From assembly GCA_963835955.1 (NCBI GenBank), contig CAWIHZ010000026.1:1-64000 (forward strand): a DNA stretch of 64,000 nucleotides, given 5' to 3'. Under the pieces are notes generated by a model. It saw only the letters and a list, made by a program, of their open reading frames with translations. It did not search any database and had not been told where the DNA came from. Origin of the DNA: Roseiarcus sp963835955. Its GTDB lineage: Bacteria; Pseudomonadota; Alphaproteobacteria; Rhizobiales; Beijerinckiaceae. Each line of letters opens with the position of its first letter. Within the stretch, counting starts at the first letter, position 1. This document shows, in pieces, positions 45,758 through 54,092 of this stretch. The position numbers and the translations under genes were made by a program.

Positions 45758-46039
45758 TCAACCGCTCGCGGAGAGACGCATGGCTTCGAGTTCGGCCTGC
45801 GCTTCGCCGAGTTCGGTCAGGATGCGCAGAGTTTCGGCCGCCTCCGCCTCGTCGATGCGGCTCATGGCGAAGCCGACATGGATCAGTACCCAGTCCCCCA
45901 CGCAGGAAGACGCGGGGTGTTCGTCGCTGACGATACAGACGATGTTGACCTGGCGCTTGACGCCGCCAACGTCGACGGTCGCCAGCATCCTGGCTGGATC
46001 GTCGATTTTCTCGATGCGGCCTGGGATCCCGAGGCACAT
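45758..46039 (-). CDS. hypC: Hydrogenase maturation chaperone HypC
   Basis: A 93-residue protein beginning MCLGIPGRIEKIDD, the invariant HypC/HybG start with the essential Cys2, and continuing as a small beta-barrel (LATVDVGGVKRQVNIVCIVS, then VGDWVLIHVGFAMSRIDEAE) with a C-terminal helix. HypC shuttles the iron-cyanide-CO unit from HypD to the hydrogenase large subunit (family knowledge). It lies five bases after hypF and twelve before the SIS gene, in one operon. Confidence 0.95.
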   Translation of the reverse strand: MCLGIPGRIEKIDDPARMLATVDVGGVKRQVNIVCIVSDEHPASSCVGDWVLIHVGFAMSRIDEAEAAETLRILTELGEAQAELEAMRLSASG

Positions 46040-46044
46040 AGCGC

Positions 46045-48495
46045 TTATCCCTTCGTTCGAGCCGGGTTGAGGCTCTTCGCCCCGCCATCGATCAGACGCG
46101 CGGCGCCGATCGCCGCCTGTCCGAGCGCAAGACCGCCGTCATTGGCGGGAACTTGCGCGTGCGAGAGCACGGTGAAGTCGTCCTGCTCGAGGAGGCGCGT
46201 AACCTCCTCGAACAGAACGCGGTTCTGAAAACATCCGCCGGAAAGCGCGACGGTGTCATAGCGCGGGCCGCCCTCGTCGTCGCGACGGGCGAGCTTTTTC
46301 GTCATCGCAACGATAATCCTGGCGAGGCCCTTGTGGAAGCGCGCCGCCATCAGGGGCGCTGGCGTCTTCACGATCAGATCGCTGAGCAACGCCCGCCACA
46401 TCGCCAGCGGCTCGATGTAGGGCAGGCCGGCGCCGCGAAGATTGGCGATCGCGAACGGATAGGCGGATTCCTCGTCGTCGCGCGCCATCACCTCGAGGTC
46501 GACGATCGCCTCCAGACGCGCGCCCGCCTCGCCCTCGTAGGCCTGGCGCTCGCGGCAGATGTCCAGAGCCGCCGCGACCGCGTCGAACAGCCTTCCGCAG
46601 GATGAAGCCTTCGGTGAATTGACTCCGTTGCGCTGCATGGCGTCGAGGGTCGCGCGCGGCCGGCGCGAAAGGTCGGCATAGACGTCGAGCTCGGCGAAAT
46701 TCATCGAGAATTCCGTCCAGCCCATCTCGGCCGTCAAATGGGCGTAGAGATTGCGCCACGGCTCGCGCGCGGCCTGCGCGCCGCCCAGCATCGCCACCGG
46801 CTTGAAGGCGCCGAGCCGCTCGTAGCCACGATAGTCCGCGAGCAGGAATTCCCCGCCCCAAACCGTTCCGTCGTCGCCCCACCCCAGGCCGTCGAGGACG
46901 ATTCCGAGCGCCGGAGCAGCGACGAGCGGGACGTTGTTTTCGGCGAGACACGCCGCGACATGGGCGTGATGGTGCTGCGCCTCGATCAGGGGCAGCGACT
47001 TGGCGCGCGCCCATTCGCGGGCGAGCTTGGCCGATAGATATTCCGGGTGCCGATCGGCGACCAGAGCCAGCGGCGCATGATGAAAGAGCTCGGCGTAAAG
47101 CGCCAAGTTCTTGCGGTAGTCGTCGAAAGTCTCGACGTTCTCCAGATCGCCCTGGTGCTGCGACAGGATGGCCTCGCCGTCCTTGACCAGACAAAAGGCC
47201 GCCTTGAGCTCCCCGCCCATCGCCAGAAGCTCGGGCGCCGCCGCGAACCCCGGCGGCAGCGTGATCGGAGCCGGCGCAAAGCCGCGCGCGCGCCGCAAGA
47301 CGCGCGCCCGGCCGGCCATCACGCGCGCCACCGAATCGTCGACGCGATTGGCGATTTCGCGCTCATGCAGCAACGCATAGGTTGCGATGCCGCCAAGCCG
47401 CGCGCGCGCCGCGTCATCGTCGACGACCTGCGGCTCCTCGGAGACATTGCCGCTCGTCATCACCACCGGGCGCTCCATGCGCGCCAGGACCAGCTGATGC
47501 AGCGGCGTCGTCGGCAGCATGAAGCCGAGGGTCGCGAGTCCGGGGGCGACTTCATCCGGCAGCTTCCGCGCTTTGTCGGCCGCGAGCAGCACGATCGGCG
47601 CCGCCGCGCTGACGAGCGCCCGCTCCTCTTCCGGCCGCACCGTGCAATAGCGCCTGACGACCTCGAGATCCCGCGCCATCAGCGCGAATGGCTTGGCGTC
47701 GCGGCGCTTCAGCCGACGCAGGCGCGCAACGGTCTCGGCATTGGCCGCGTCGCAAGCGAGATGAAAGCCGCCGAGACCCTTGATGGCGACGATCTCGCCC
47801 TTCTTGATGAGCTCGCCGACCGCATCGACGCAATCGAGCATCGAATGCTGATCGAAACTCGTCGCTTTCCCGTCGAAGCGGACGAGGGCCGCCCTGGGGC
47901 CGCAGGCGTGGCAGGCGACCGCCTCGGCGTGGAAACGGCGGTCGGCGGGATTGCGATATTCGCCTTCGCACCCCGCGCAGATCGCGAACGGCGCCATGGT
48001 CGTATTGGCGCGATCGTAGGGGATCGCCCTGACGATGCTGAGACGCGGCCCGCAATGGGTGCAATTGGCGAAGGGATAGCGGAACCGGCGCTCGAACGGA
48101 TCGACGATTTCCCGCGCGCAAGCCGCGCAAATCGCGGCGTCCGGCGCGATCTGCGTGTGCGCGTCGCCCGCAAGGCTGTCGGCGATTCGAAATTGTGACG
48201 GCAACGCGCCTTCGAAGACGTGAGCCTCGATGGCGTCGATCCGCGCCAGCGGCGGTGGTTCGTTCTCCACCCGGACGATGAAATCCTCAACGGCGTCGGG
48301 CTTGCCCCCGACGCGCACCAGAACGCCCTCGCAATCGTTGAGAACTTCGCCGGCGAGGTCCAGTTCGCGCGCGATGCGCCATACTGTCGGGCGAAACCCC
48401 ACGCCCTGCACCCGGCCGCGCACCCGGATTTCCATCGCCATGAACTGCGGATGCGGCTGGACGCCTTGCAGCAACGTCATGGCGATGCCCGCCAA
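46045..48495 (-). CDS. hypF: Carbamoyltransferase HypF
   Basis: An intact protein of up to 816 residues. N-terminal acylphosphatase domain (EIRVRGRVQGVGFRPTVWRI), two zinc fingers of type Cx2C...Cx2C (ICAACAREIVDPF with NCTHCGPR, and ICAGCEGEYRNPA with ACHACGPR), a YrdC domain (AIKGLGGFHLACDAANAETV, then RRDAKPFALMARDLEVVRRY and VVMTSGNVSEEPQV), and a C-terminal Kae1-like domain (IEAQHHHAHVAACLAENNVP, VALSGGCFQNRVLFEEV). It makes the thiocarbamate on HypE from carbamoyl phosphate and ATP. The ATG at 48495 is the longest start; MAMEIRVRG at 48441 is equally plausible. First gene of the minus-strand hyp operon. Confidence 0.94.
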   Translation of the reverse strand: MAGIAMTLLQGVQPHPQFMAMEIRVRGRVQGVGFRPTVWRIARELDLAGEVLNDCEGVLVRVGGKPDAVEDFIVRVENEPPPLARIDAIEAHVFEGALPSQFRIADSLAGDAHTQIAPDAAICAACAREIVDPFERRFRYPFANCTHCGPRLSIVRAIPYDRANTTMAPFAICAGCEGEYRNPADRRFHAEAVACHACGPRAALVRFDGKATSFDQHSMLDCVDAVGELIKKGEIVAIKGLGGFHLACDAANAETVARLRRLKRRDAKPFALMARDLEVVRRYCTVRPEEERALVSAAAPIVLLAADKARKLPDEVAPGLATLGFMLPTTPLHQLVLARMERPVVMTSGNVSEEPQVVDDDAARARLGGIATYALLHEREIANRVDDSVARVMAGRARVLRRARGFAPAPITLPPGFAAAPELLAMGGELKAAFCLVKDGEAILSQHQGDLENVETFDDYRKNLALYAELFHHAPLALVADRHPEYLSAKLAREWARAKSLPLIEAQHHHAHVAACLAENNVPLVAAPALGIVLDGLGWGDDGTVWGGEFLLADYRGYERLGAFKPVAMLGGAQAAREPWRNLYAHLTAEMGWTEFSMNFAELDVYADLSRRPRATLDAMQRNGVNSPKASSCGRLFDAVAAALDICRERQAYEGEAGARLEAIVDLEVMARDDEESAYPFAIANLRGAGLPYIEPLAMWRALLSDLIVKTPAPLMAARFHKGLARIIVAMTKKLARRDDEGGPRYDTVALSGGCFQNRVLFEEVTRLLEQDDFTVLSHAQVPANDGGLALGQAAIGAARLIDGGAKSLNPARTKG

Positions 48496-48991
48496 AAGAG
48501 GACCCGATTGTCGCCAAAATCGGCGAGCGCCAGCGCGGGGCCCCGCGGGCCCATCATCGTCGTCGGGCCGGAGCGACGATTTGGTCGGGCGAGCGAAACG
48601 CGCATGCTACATCGAAAACCTCGCTACGACGCGTTGACCGATGACTCCAATCGCGCGCGGCTGCAACTGCGCTTCAAGCAAGCATTCGGCGACGCATGCA
48701 TATTTGCATCAATATTGTCTCGCGCAAATCAGTTCAGGCGCTCCGTTAAAACGAGCGATGACAGGGCCGCGGATAGCCCGGAATTAGCTATTTGTGCATA
48801 TGTCGCCGGAATCGCCACGGTCAGAGACGGCGAATGCAATCCTCGAATGCGCCAGGGACGCTTGACTGAATGGACCCCCATAGACGAGATTGCCGCACAA
48901 TCAAGCGCCGACCGGATCTTCCGGGCCGAGGCCCGTTCGCCCAGGCCCAAGGGGACGTGTTGCAACCAGGGTGGATGGGGACGCCCAAATC
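48496..48991. other. Divergent intergenic region between hypF and the ABC genes
   Basis: About 500 bases without a gene. The centre is AT-richer, with a small inverted repeat ATGCATATTTGCAT near 48693-48706. It must hold promoters for the hyp operon (leftward) and perhaps the ABC genes (rightward). I see no certain promoter or regulator box. Confidence 0.45.
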
Positions 48992-49744
48992 ATGAGCCTG
49001 CTTCAGGTCAATGGCGCTTCGAAGCGTTTCGGCAGCCTGGTCGCCATCGACGACGTGTCGCTGACCATCGAGCCTGGCGAGTTGCGGGCGATCATCGGGC
49101 CGAACGGGGCGGGCAAGACGACATTCTTCAATCTCGTCAGCGGCCTGTTCGCGCCGACCTCGGGCTCGATCCTGTTCGAGGGGCGTGACGTCTCCGCGCT
49201 CGCGCCCGATCAGCGGGTGCGGCGCGGCATGGCGCGCACCTTCCAGATCACCGAGATCTTTCCCGAGCTTTCGGTCGCCGACAACATCCGCGTCGCGGTC
49301 GAGATCGCGGCCGGCTACCGCCTCAGGCCGTGGGTCGATCGCGCGGCGCGCGCGAGCGTGGACGCGCGGGTTTCCGAGCTCCTGGTCTTGAGCGGGCTTT
49401 CCGACAAGAAGGACTTTCGGGTCGGCGTGCTGTCGCACGGCGACCAGCGGGCCTCGGAGATCGTGATGTCGCTCGCGCTGCGTCCGCGCCTGCTGATGCT
49501 CGACGAGCCGACGGCGGGAATGGGCGACCAGGAAACCTATGAGATCGCCCGGCTGGTCCGGCGGCTGCACCGCCTTGAAGGGCTGACGATCATGCTGATC
49601 GAACACGATATGCGCGTTGTCTTCAATCTCGCCGACCGCATCATGGTGCTGGCGGAGGGCAGGGTGCTGGCGGAGGGAACGCCGCAGGAAATCGCCGACA
49701 GCGACAAGGTCCAGGCCGCCTACCTCGGGAAGGCGGCCGCATGA
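48992..49744 (+). CDS. Branched-chain amino acid/urea-type ABC transporter ATPase (LivG-like)
   Basis: A 250-residue ATPase from the ATG at 48992. Walker A is AIIGPNGAGKTTFFNLVSGL, the Q-loop is RTFQITEIFPELSVADNIRV, and the signature is VLSHGDQRASEIVMSLALRP, an LSHGDQR variant seen in LivG/UrtD-like proteins. Walker B is LLMLDEPTAGMGDQETYEIA, with H-loop MLIEHDMRVVFNLADRIMVL. It would energise uptake of amino acids, amides or short acids. Its stop overlaps livF-like (ATGA). No permease or binding protein gene is present in the window, so the substrate is unknown. Confidence 0.85.
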   Translation: MSLLQVNGASKRFGSLVAIDDVSLTIEPGELRAIIGPNGAGKTTFFNLVSGLFAPTSGSILFEGRDVSALAPDQRVRRGMARTFQITEIFPELSVADNIRVAVEIAAGYRLRPWVDRAARASVDARVSELLVLSGLSDKKDFRVGVLSHGDQRASEIVMSLALRPRLLMLDEPTAGMGDQETYEIARLVRRLHRLEGLTIMLIEHDMRVVFNLADRIMVLAEGRVLAEGTPQEIADSDKVQAAYLGKAAA

Positions 49745-50463
49745 TCGCGCTGCGGGCCGACGGGATCCATGCCTACTACGGCAAGAGCCATATTCTGCAT
49801 GGGGTGAGCCTCGAAGTTCGCGAGGGCGAGATCGTTGCGCTGCTCGGCCGCAACGGCGCCGGGAAGACGACGACTTTGCGCAGCCTGATCGGCCTCACTC
49901 CGCCGCGCGAGGGAACGGTTACGCTCTTCGGGGCGGACGTGACCGGATCTCCGCCCTACCGGATCGCCGAGATGGGCGTCGGCTATGTGCCGGAGGGGCG
50001 CCGGATCTTCGCCAATCTGACGGTGGAGGAGAACCTGCTGGTCCCGGCCGAGCGGCCCGGGCCCTGGACGATCGACCGCATCTACGAATCCTTCCCGCGC
50101 CTGGCCGAGCGCAAGACCAACAAGGGCGGCCAGTTATCGGGGGGCGAGCAGGAGATGTTGTCGATTTCGCGCTCCCTGGTCCTGAACCCAAAACTGCTCA
50201 TGCTCGACGAACCCTCGCAGGGTCTCGCGCCGCTGATCGTGGAGGAGGTGTTCAGGATCGTCGTGGCCGCGCGACGCGAGGGTCTTTCGGTGCTGCTGGT
50301 CGAACAGAATGTCCGCGCGGCGGTCGAAATCGCCGACCGCGCCTATGTGCTCGACGACGGCAAGATCGTCTTCGAGGGCGACGCGCGCGAATTCGGCGCC
50401 GACGAGCAGCGCGTGCGCGAGCTCGCCGGCGCCAGCGCCGAGAAATGGGATATGGACGTTTAG
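49741..50463 (+). CDS. Branched-chain amino acid-type ABC transporter ATPase (LivF-like)
   Basis: A 240-residue ATPase coupled to the LivG-like gene. Walker A ALLGRNGAGKTTTLRSLIGL, Q-loop region VGYVPEGRRIFANLTVEENL, signature QLSGGEQEMLSISRSLVLNP, Walker B LLMLDEPSQGLAPLIVEEVF and LLVEQNVRAAVEIADRAYVL are all in place and typical of LivF. LivF and LivG form a heterodimer (family knowledge). Together with the next gene, an IclR regulator, it may belong to an aromatic or short-chain acid uptake locus, an inference from context only. Confidence 0.88.
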   Translation: MIALRADGIHAYYGKSHILHGVSLEVREGEIVALLGRNGAGKTTTLRSLIGLTPPREGTVTLFGADVTGSPPYRIAEMGVGYVPEGRRIFANLTVEENLLVPAERPGPWTIDRIYESFPRLAERKTNKGGQLSGGEQEMLSISRSLVLNPKLLMLDEPSQGLAPLIVEEVFRIVVAARREGLSVLLVEQNVRAAVEIADRAYVLDDGKIVFEGDAREFGADEQRVRELAGASAEKWDMDV

Positions 50464-50515
50464 CGCGAAGTCCCCCGCCGGCCGCCGAAGCGCGGCCTGC
50501 GGGACCAGCCTCGGG

Positions 50516-51391
50516 ATGGTTGATTTGAAAGGGCCGCGCAGTTCCGGTCGGGCGGCGGGCCGGCCAAAACCGGCCAAGGACGCCTGCGCGATCGGCGTCG
50601 CGGCTCCCCGATCAGACCAGGTCCAGTCTCTGGTTCGAGCCCTGAGGATCATCAACCGGCTCGCGATGGCCGACGAAGGGATGACGCTGACAAGCATCGC
50701 CGAATCGGTCGCGCTTGCGCCCTCGACCGCTCACAGGCTGCTGACCACCCTGGAACAGGAGCGGTACGTCCATTTTGACGCGGAGCGACGGCTTTGGTCG
50801 GTCGGTCTGCAGACATTCGTGGCTGGCGGCGCCTTTTTGCGGACCCGCAATCTGATCGGAATCGCTCGCCCCTATATGCGCGCGCTGATGAACGAGAGCA
50901 CGGAAACCGTAAATCTGGCCGTCCGGGATGAACAGGAAGCGGTTTACCTGGCGCAAGTCGAGTGCCGCCAGATGATGCGCGTGCTGGCGCGGCCAGGAGC
51001 GCGCGTCCCGCTTTATTGCTCCAGCGTCGGCAAGGCGCTGCTCTGCGCCATGCCCGACGGCGACGTCGCCAGCGCGCTTCCTCGTCACGGCATGCGCCGG
51101 CTGACGGAAAAGACCATCACCAGCAGATCGGCGCTTCGCGACGATTTGGCGCTGACGCGCGAGCGCGGATTCGCGATCGACGATGAAGAGCATGCGTTCG
51201 GGCTTCGCTGCGTCGCCGGACTGGTGTTCGACGAGGCCGCGGAGCCGATCGCCGCGATATCGATATCGGGTCCGGCGGTGCGCATCTCCGACCAGCGCGT
51301 CGCGATTCTCGGCGAACTGGTGCGACGCAAGGCCGACGAGATCACCTCCCGGCTCGGCGGCGACTTGCCGGACTGGCGCAGGATCCGCTGA
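50516..51391 (+). CDS. IclR family transcriptional regulator
   Basis: A 291-residue protein from ATG 50516. The N-terminal 40 residues are basic and flexible, then a winged helix-turn-helix follows: SLVRALRIINRLAMADEGMT, LTSIAESVALAPSTAHRLLT and EQERYVHFDAERRLWSVGLQ. The ligand domain contains LAQVECRQMMRVLARPGARV, PLYCSSVGKALLCAMPDGD, RERGFAIDDEEHAFGLRCVA and the closing AAISISGPAVRISDQRVAIL, typical of IclR. These regulators sense small acids and control catabolic operons. It lies 53 bases after the livF-like gene and in the same direction, so it may control the transporter or be cotranscribed. Target and ligand unknown. Confidence 0.9.
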   Translation: MVDLKGPRSSGRAAGRPKPAKDACAIGVAAPRSDQVQSLVRALRIINRLAMADEGMTLTSIAESVALAPSTAHRLLTTLEQERYVHFDAERRLWSVGLQTFVAGGAFLRTRNLIGIARPYMRALMNESTETVNLAVRDEQEAVYLAQVECRQMMRVLARPGARVPLYCSSVGKALLCAMPDGDVASALPRHGMRRLTEKTITSRSALRDDLALTRERGFAIDDEEHAFGLRCVAGLVFDEAAEPIAAISISGPAVRISDQRVAILGELVRRKADEITSRLGGDLPDWRRIR

Positions 51392-51891
51392 GCGGCCGGA
51401 ACATCGAGACCCAACCGGAAAAAGGCCGGAGCTGCGCCAGGAAATGGCAGCGAAGACTCGATGGGGCGCTCGGCCGCTCCCTCTGGGCGCCGACGCAGTC
51501 GTCGACTTGACCGCCCATGCCGGGGCGCCGACCTTTTTCGGCTGGCGAGCTCGCATTTCCACGATGCGGAAAAGATTCTCGAAGCTCTTTGGCGCGATTG
51601 CGGTTGGGGTATCTTGATCGCGGCCGCAAGCCTTCGGGTCAAAGGCCAACCCGCATGGCAATGGCGTAGGAGGGCGCCTTCCCATCGCTGACGCGGCGCG
51701 ACCGCCGCGTGATTTCGCGGAAACTCAACATACAAGCGCGTGGTCAAACGAGGCCACGGTCAAGAACGGCGCAGGACGCTTTCAAACGCTCCGGCGCAAA
51801 TCAGGGACGAATCGAGCGTCGTTTCGGGCGATTTCACACCCATCGCGGCGCGCAAAAACAATGATTGAGTCGAGGAACCAAGGAGGATCAG
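51392..51891. other. Intergenic region before the PQQ-type dehydrogenase
   Basis: About 500 bases with no convincing gene on either strand. The end carries a strong ribosome site, AAGGAGGATCAG, for the dehydrogenase. A remnant of another gene cannot be excluded because GC is high, but no family match is seen. Confidence 0.4.
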
Positions 51892-53148
51892 ATGATGCTT
51901 CGCATTGCTTCCGCAGTAGCGGTAACTGCGCTGATGGTTGGGTCCGGCGCCGCGCGGGCAGACGCCCTGCAGACGCTGGAAGGCATGCATATGACGGCCC
52001 CGATCAATTGGCCGACCGTTCCACAAACCGGGCCCAAGGCGGACGCGGTCAAAGAGATTCTCAAGAAGATCACACTGCCGCCGGGATTTCATATCGATCT
52101 CTACGCCCTGGTCCCGGACGCACGGCATATGGCGGTGGGGCCGCAAGGCATCGTCACTTTCGTCGGCACCCGAAAGACCAAGATATGGGCGGTGACCGAT
52201 CGCTCCCGCGTCGGTCTCGAATTGGGGGTGGAGGTCAAAGAGTTCGCTCCGACCCTGCCGAAGAGGCTGCCCAACGGCCCGTGCTTCTCCAAGGATGGAT
52301 TTCTCTATGTCGTCGAGCAAAACCGGGTGCTGCAATACCCGGCGGCCGAGTTCTTCTATGAAAGCCCCGATGTCGCGGTCGGCGTGGTCGTGCCCGAGGG
52401 CAAGCTGATCCCGCCGGCGGAAGAAAGCTTCAATCATACCGCGCGCGAGTGCCGCGTCGGGCCTGACAACAAGCTCTATATCCAGCTTGGCCAACCCTAC
52501 AATGTGCCGCCCAAGGACAAGGCCGCGCTCTATAGGAAGATCGGCATGGGCGCCATCATCCGCATGGACCAGGACGGAAAGAACCGCGAGATCTATGCGA
52601 CCGGTCTGCGCAATCCCGAAGGCATGGACTTCAATCCGAAGGACAAGACGCTCTGGAGCAACGACAACCAGGTCGACGGCATGGGCGACGACATCCCGCC
52701 GGGCGAAATGAACCGCATCGACAAGATGGGCGAGGAATTCGGCTTCCCGTGGTACGGCGGCGGACATACCCGCACCGTCGAATATAAGAACGAAACGCCT
52801 CCGGCCGACGTCGTGTTTCCCGAAGTCGAGCAGGTCGCCCACGCGGCCGACCTCGGCCTCAGCTTCTATACCGGCGACATGTTCCCGGCGAAGTACAAGG
52901 GCGCGATCTTCTCGACCCAGCACGGTTCGTGGAACCGCACCGTGCCGGTCGGCGCGCGGGTGATGGTCACCTTCCTCAAGCCCGACGGCCATGTCGCCGG
53001 ACCTTCGATTCCTTTCGCGGAAGGCTGGAACGACAACGGTCACTATCTCGGCCGTCCGGTGGACGTCCAGCAATATTGGGACGGTTCGCTGCTGGTCTCC
53101 GACGATCTCGTCGGCGCCGTCTATCGCATCTGGTACGACGGCAAATAG
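51892..53148 (+). CDS. PQQ-dependent sugar (sorbosone-type) dehydrogenase, periplasmic
   Basis: A 418-residue protein starting at ATG 51892 after AAGGAGGATCAG. Signal peptide: MMLRIASAVAVTALMVGSG then AARA, cleaved near residue 24. The beta-propeller of the GSDH/sorbosone dehydrogenase family follows: MAVGPQGIVTFVGTRKTKIW, FNHTARECRVGPDNKLYIQL, YATGLRNPEGMDFNPKDKTL, WSNDNQVDGMGDDIPPGEMN, then FSTQHGSWNRTVPVGARVMV and LGRPVDVQQYWDGSLLVSDD. It oxidises a sugar or aldehyde in the periplasm with PQQ or a related cofactor, passing electrons to a cytochrome; a c-type cytochrome gene follows. True substrate unknown. A strong terminator lies after the stop. Confidence 0.85.
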   Translation: MMLRIASAVAVTALMVGSGAARADALQTLEGMHMTAPINWPTVPQTGPKADAVKEILKKITLPPGFHIDLYALVPDARHMAVGPQGIVTFVGTRKTKIWAVTDRSRVGLELGVEVKEFAPTLPKRLPNGPCFSKDGFLYVVEQNRVLQYPAAEFFYESPDVAVGVVVPEGKLIPPAEESFNHTARECRVGPDNKLYIQLGQPYNVPPKDKAALYRKIGMGAIIRMDQDGKNREIYATGLRNPEGMDFNPKDKTLWSNDNQVDGMGDDIPPGEMNRIDKMGEEFGFPWYGGGHTRTVEYKNETPPADVVFPEVEQVAHAADLGLSFYTGDMFPAKYKGAIFSTQHGSWNRTVPVGARVMVTFLKPDGHVAGPSIPFAEGWNDNGHYLGRPVDVQQYWDGSLLVSDDLVGAVYRIWYDGK

Positions 53149-53169
53149 GCCCTTCAAGGCCATGAACGG

Positions 53170-53200
53170 ACGGCTCCGGAATTGACCGGAGCCGTTTTTT
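53170..53200 (+). terminator. Rho-independent terminator after the dehydrogenase
   Basis: ACGGCTCCGG at 53170-53179 pairs perfectly with CCGGAGCCGT at 53186-53195 around the loop AATTGA, followed by six T. It ends 52 bases after the dehydrogenase stop and 27 before the cytochrome start, so the two genes are at least partly separated in transcription. Confidence 0.9.
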
Positions 53201-53227
53201 GCGACGAAGCGCAAATCGATAGGGGGA

Positions 53228-53590
53228 ATGATGCGAGGAAAGCGGCGACTGACCGCGCGCGGCGCTGCGATCGCGCTGTTCGGCGTTCTGTGGGTCTGCG
53301 CCTTATGCGGAGCCGCGGCGGCCGGCGACGTGAAGGCGGGGCGCCAGGAGGCGGCGAAATGCGCGGTTTGTCACGGCCTCGACGGGCTGGCCAAGATCGC
53401 CGAGGCGCCCAATCTCGCCGGCCAAAACGAGAACTACCTGATCAAACAGTTGGAAGCGTTCAAAGACGGGGAGCGCAACAACGAAATGATGTCGATCGTG
53501 ATCAAGGACCTCACGCAGTCCGACATCGAAGACCTGGCGGCCTACTACTCGGCGATCGAGATTAAGGTCGGCAAGATCCCCGGCGGATGA
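53228..53590 (+). CDS. Class I c-type cytochrome (c553-like)
   Basis: A 120-residue precursor. The signal peptide has MMRGKRRLTARGAAIALFGV then LWVCALCGAAAAG, cleaved around residue 32. The mature part has heme motif CAVCH in EAAKCAVCHGLDGLAKIAEA, distal region PNLAGQNENYLIKQLEAFKD and the methionine NNEMMSIVIKDLTQ, followed by DIEDLAAYYSAIEIKVGKIP. It is a small soluble electron carrier of the cytochrome c553 type. Directly after the PQQ-type dehydrogenase, it is its likely electron acceptor (inference). Start at 53228 follows AGGGGGA; an ATG two codons on is possible. Confidence 0.9.
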   Translation: MMRGKRRLTARGAAIALFGVLWVCALCGAAAAGDVKAGRQEAAKCAVCHGLDGLAKIAEAPNLAGQNENYLIKQLEAFKDGERNNEMMSIVIKDLTQSDIEDLAAYYSAIEIKVGKIPGG

Positions 53591-54092
53591 CCGCGGCCCC
53601 ACGACCTAGGATCGCCGCAATCGCCGGCATGCCTTCGAATCCCCGGTCGTGACGCGTTGAAGCCTTGCGGCTCTGCGGCCCCAATGGCCCGATATTTTTG
53701 ACGATCAACGGCTGTCAATAAAATGGCCAACATTCTCTTCTGGAAAATCAAAAGCCGTGTTAGTGTGCTTTCGTGATGGGCAAAGCGATCGCGAGCGTGA
53801 GGCCGAGGGACGAAGGCGGAAGCCGCTCGTTCGGCGCGCTGGCGCATTTCACACTGAATACATGATTTTTATTAACCCTGATGATTTTTTTCGTTCGGAT
53901 TCGCGCTAACCCATTGAAAAGTCCCGATTCGAACGAAGGAATCCAAGCAAACCCAAGCAAATCCAAACATTTTTTCTCTTGGATTTGCTTGGATTTTCTT
54001 GGCCCGGCTTGGATTTTATTGGAATAATTTGGCGCGGCCGACATAAAACATCAATTCATCGTATATTCGCCGCGCCGCCGCGCCGGCTTGGC
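53591..54092. other. Convergent intergenic region with a large palindrome
   Basis: No gene is supported between the cytochrome and the oppositely oriented oxidoreductase. The right half (53940-54025) is built of repeated TTGGATT/AATCCAA words and holds the palindrome described separately. AT content is higher than in flanking genes. Confidence 0.5.
53953..53992. terminator. Perfect 14-bp inverted repeat, likely bidirectional terminator
   Basis: CCAAGCAAATCCAA at 53953-53966 is repeated in reverse as TTGGATTTGCTTGG at 53979-53992, with a 12-base loop. It lies between two convergent genes and can stop transcripts from both sides. Additional AATCCAAGCAAA and TTGGATTTTCTTGG words outside it can extend or compete with the stem. 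It may also be a small MITE-like repeat. Confidence 0.6.

Noticed and set aside
44190..46088. One 632-codon frame seeming to fuse another protein to HypD
   Set aside because: The part before the HypD start at 45320 is an out-of-frame shadow of the SIS and hypC genes; hypD starts properly at 45320 with an ATGA overlap.
47047..48198. Long open frame antisense to hypF (383 codons), and similar ones at 43144-44208 and 41603-43225
   Set aside because: They lie fully over hypF, hypE and hypA/hypB, have shadow-like composition rich in Arg, His and Asp and no family match. High GC creates such frames.
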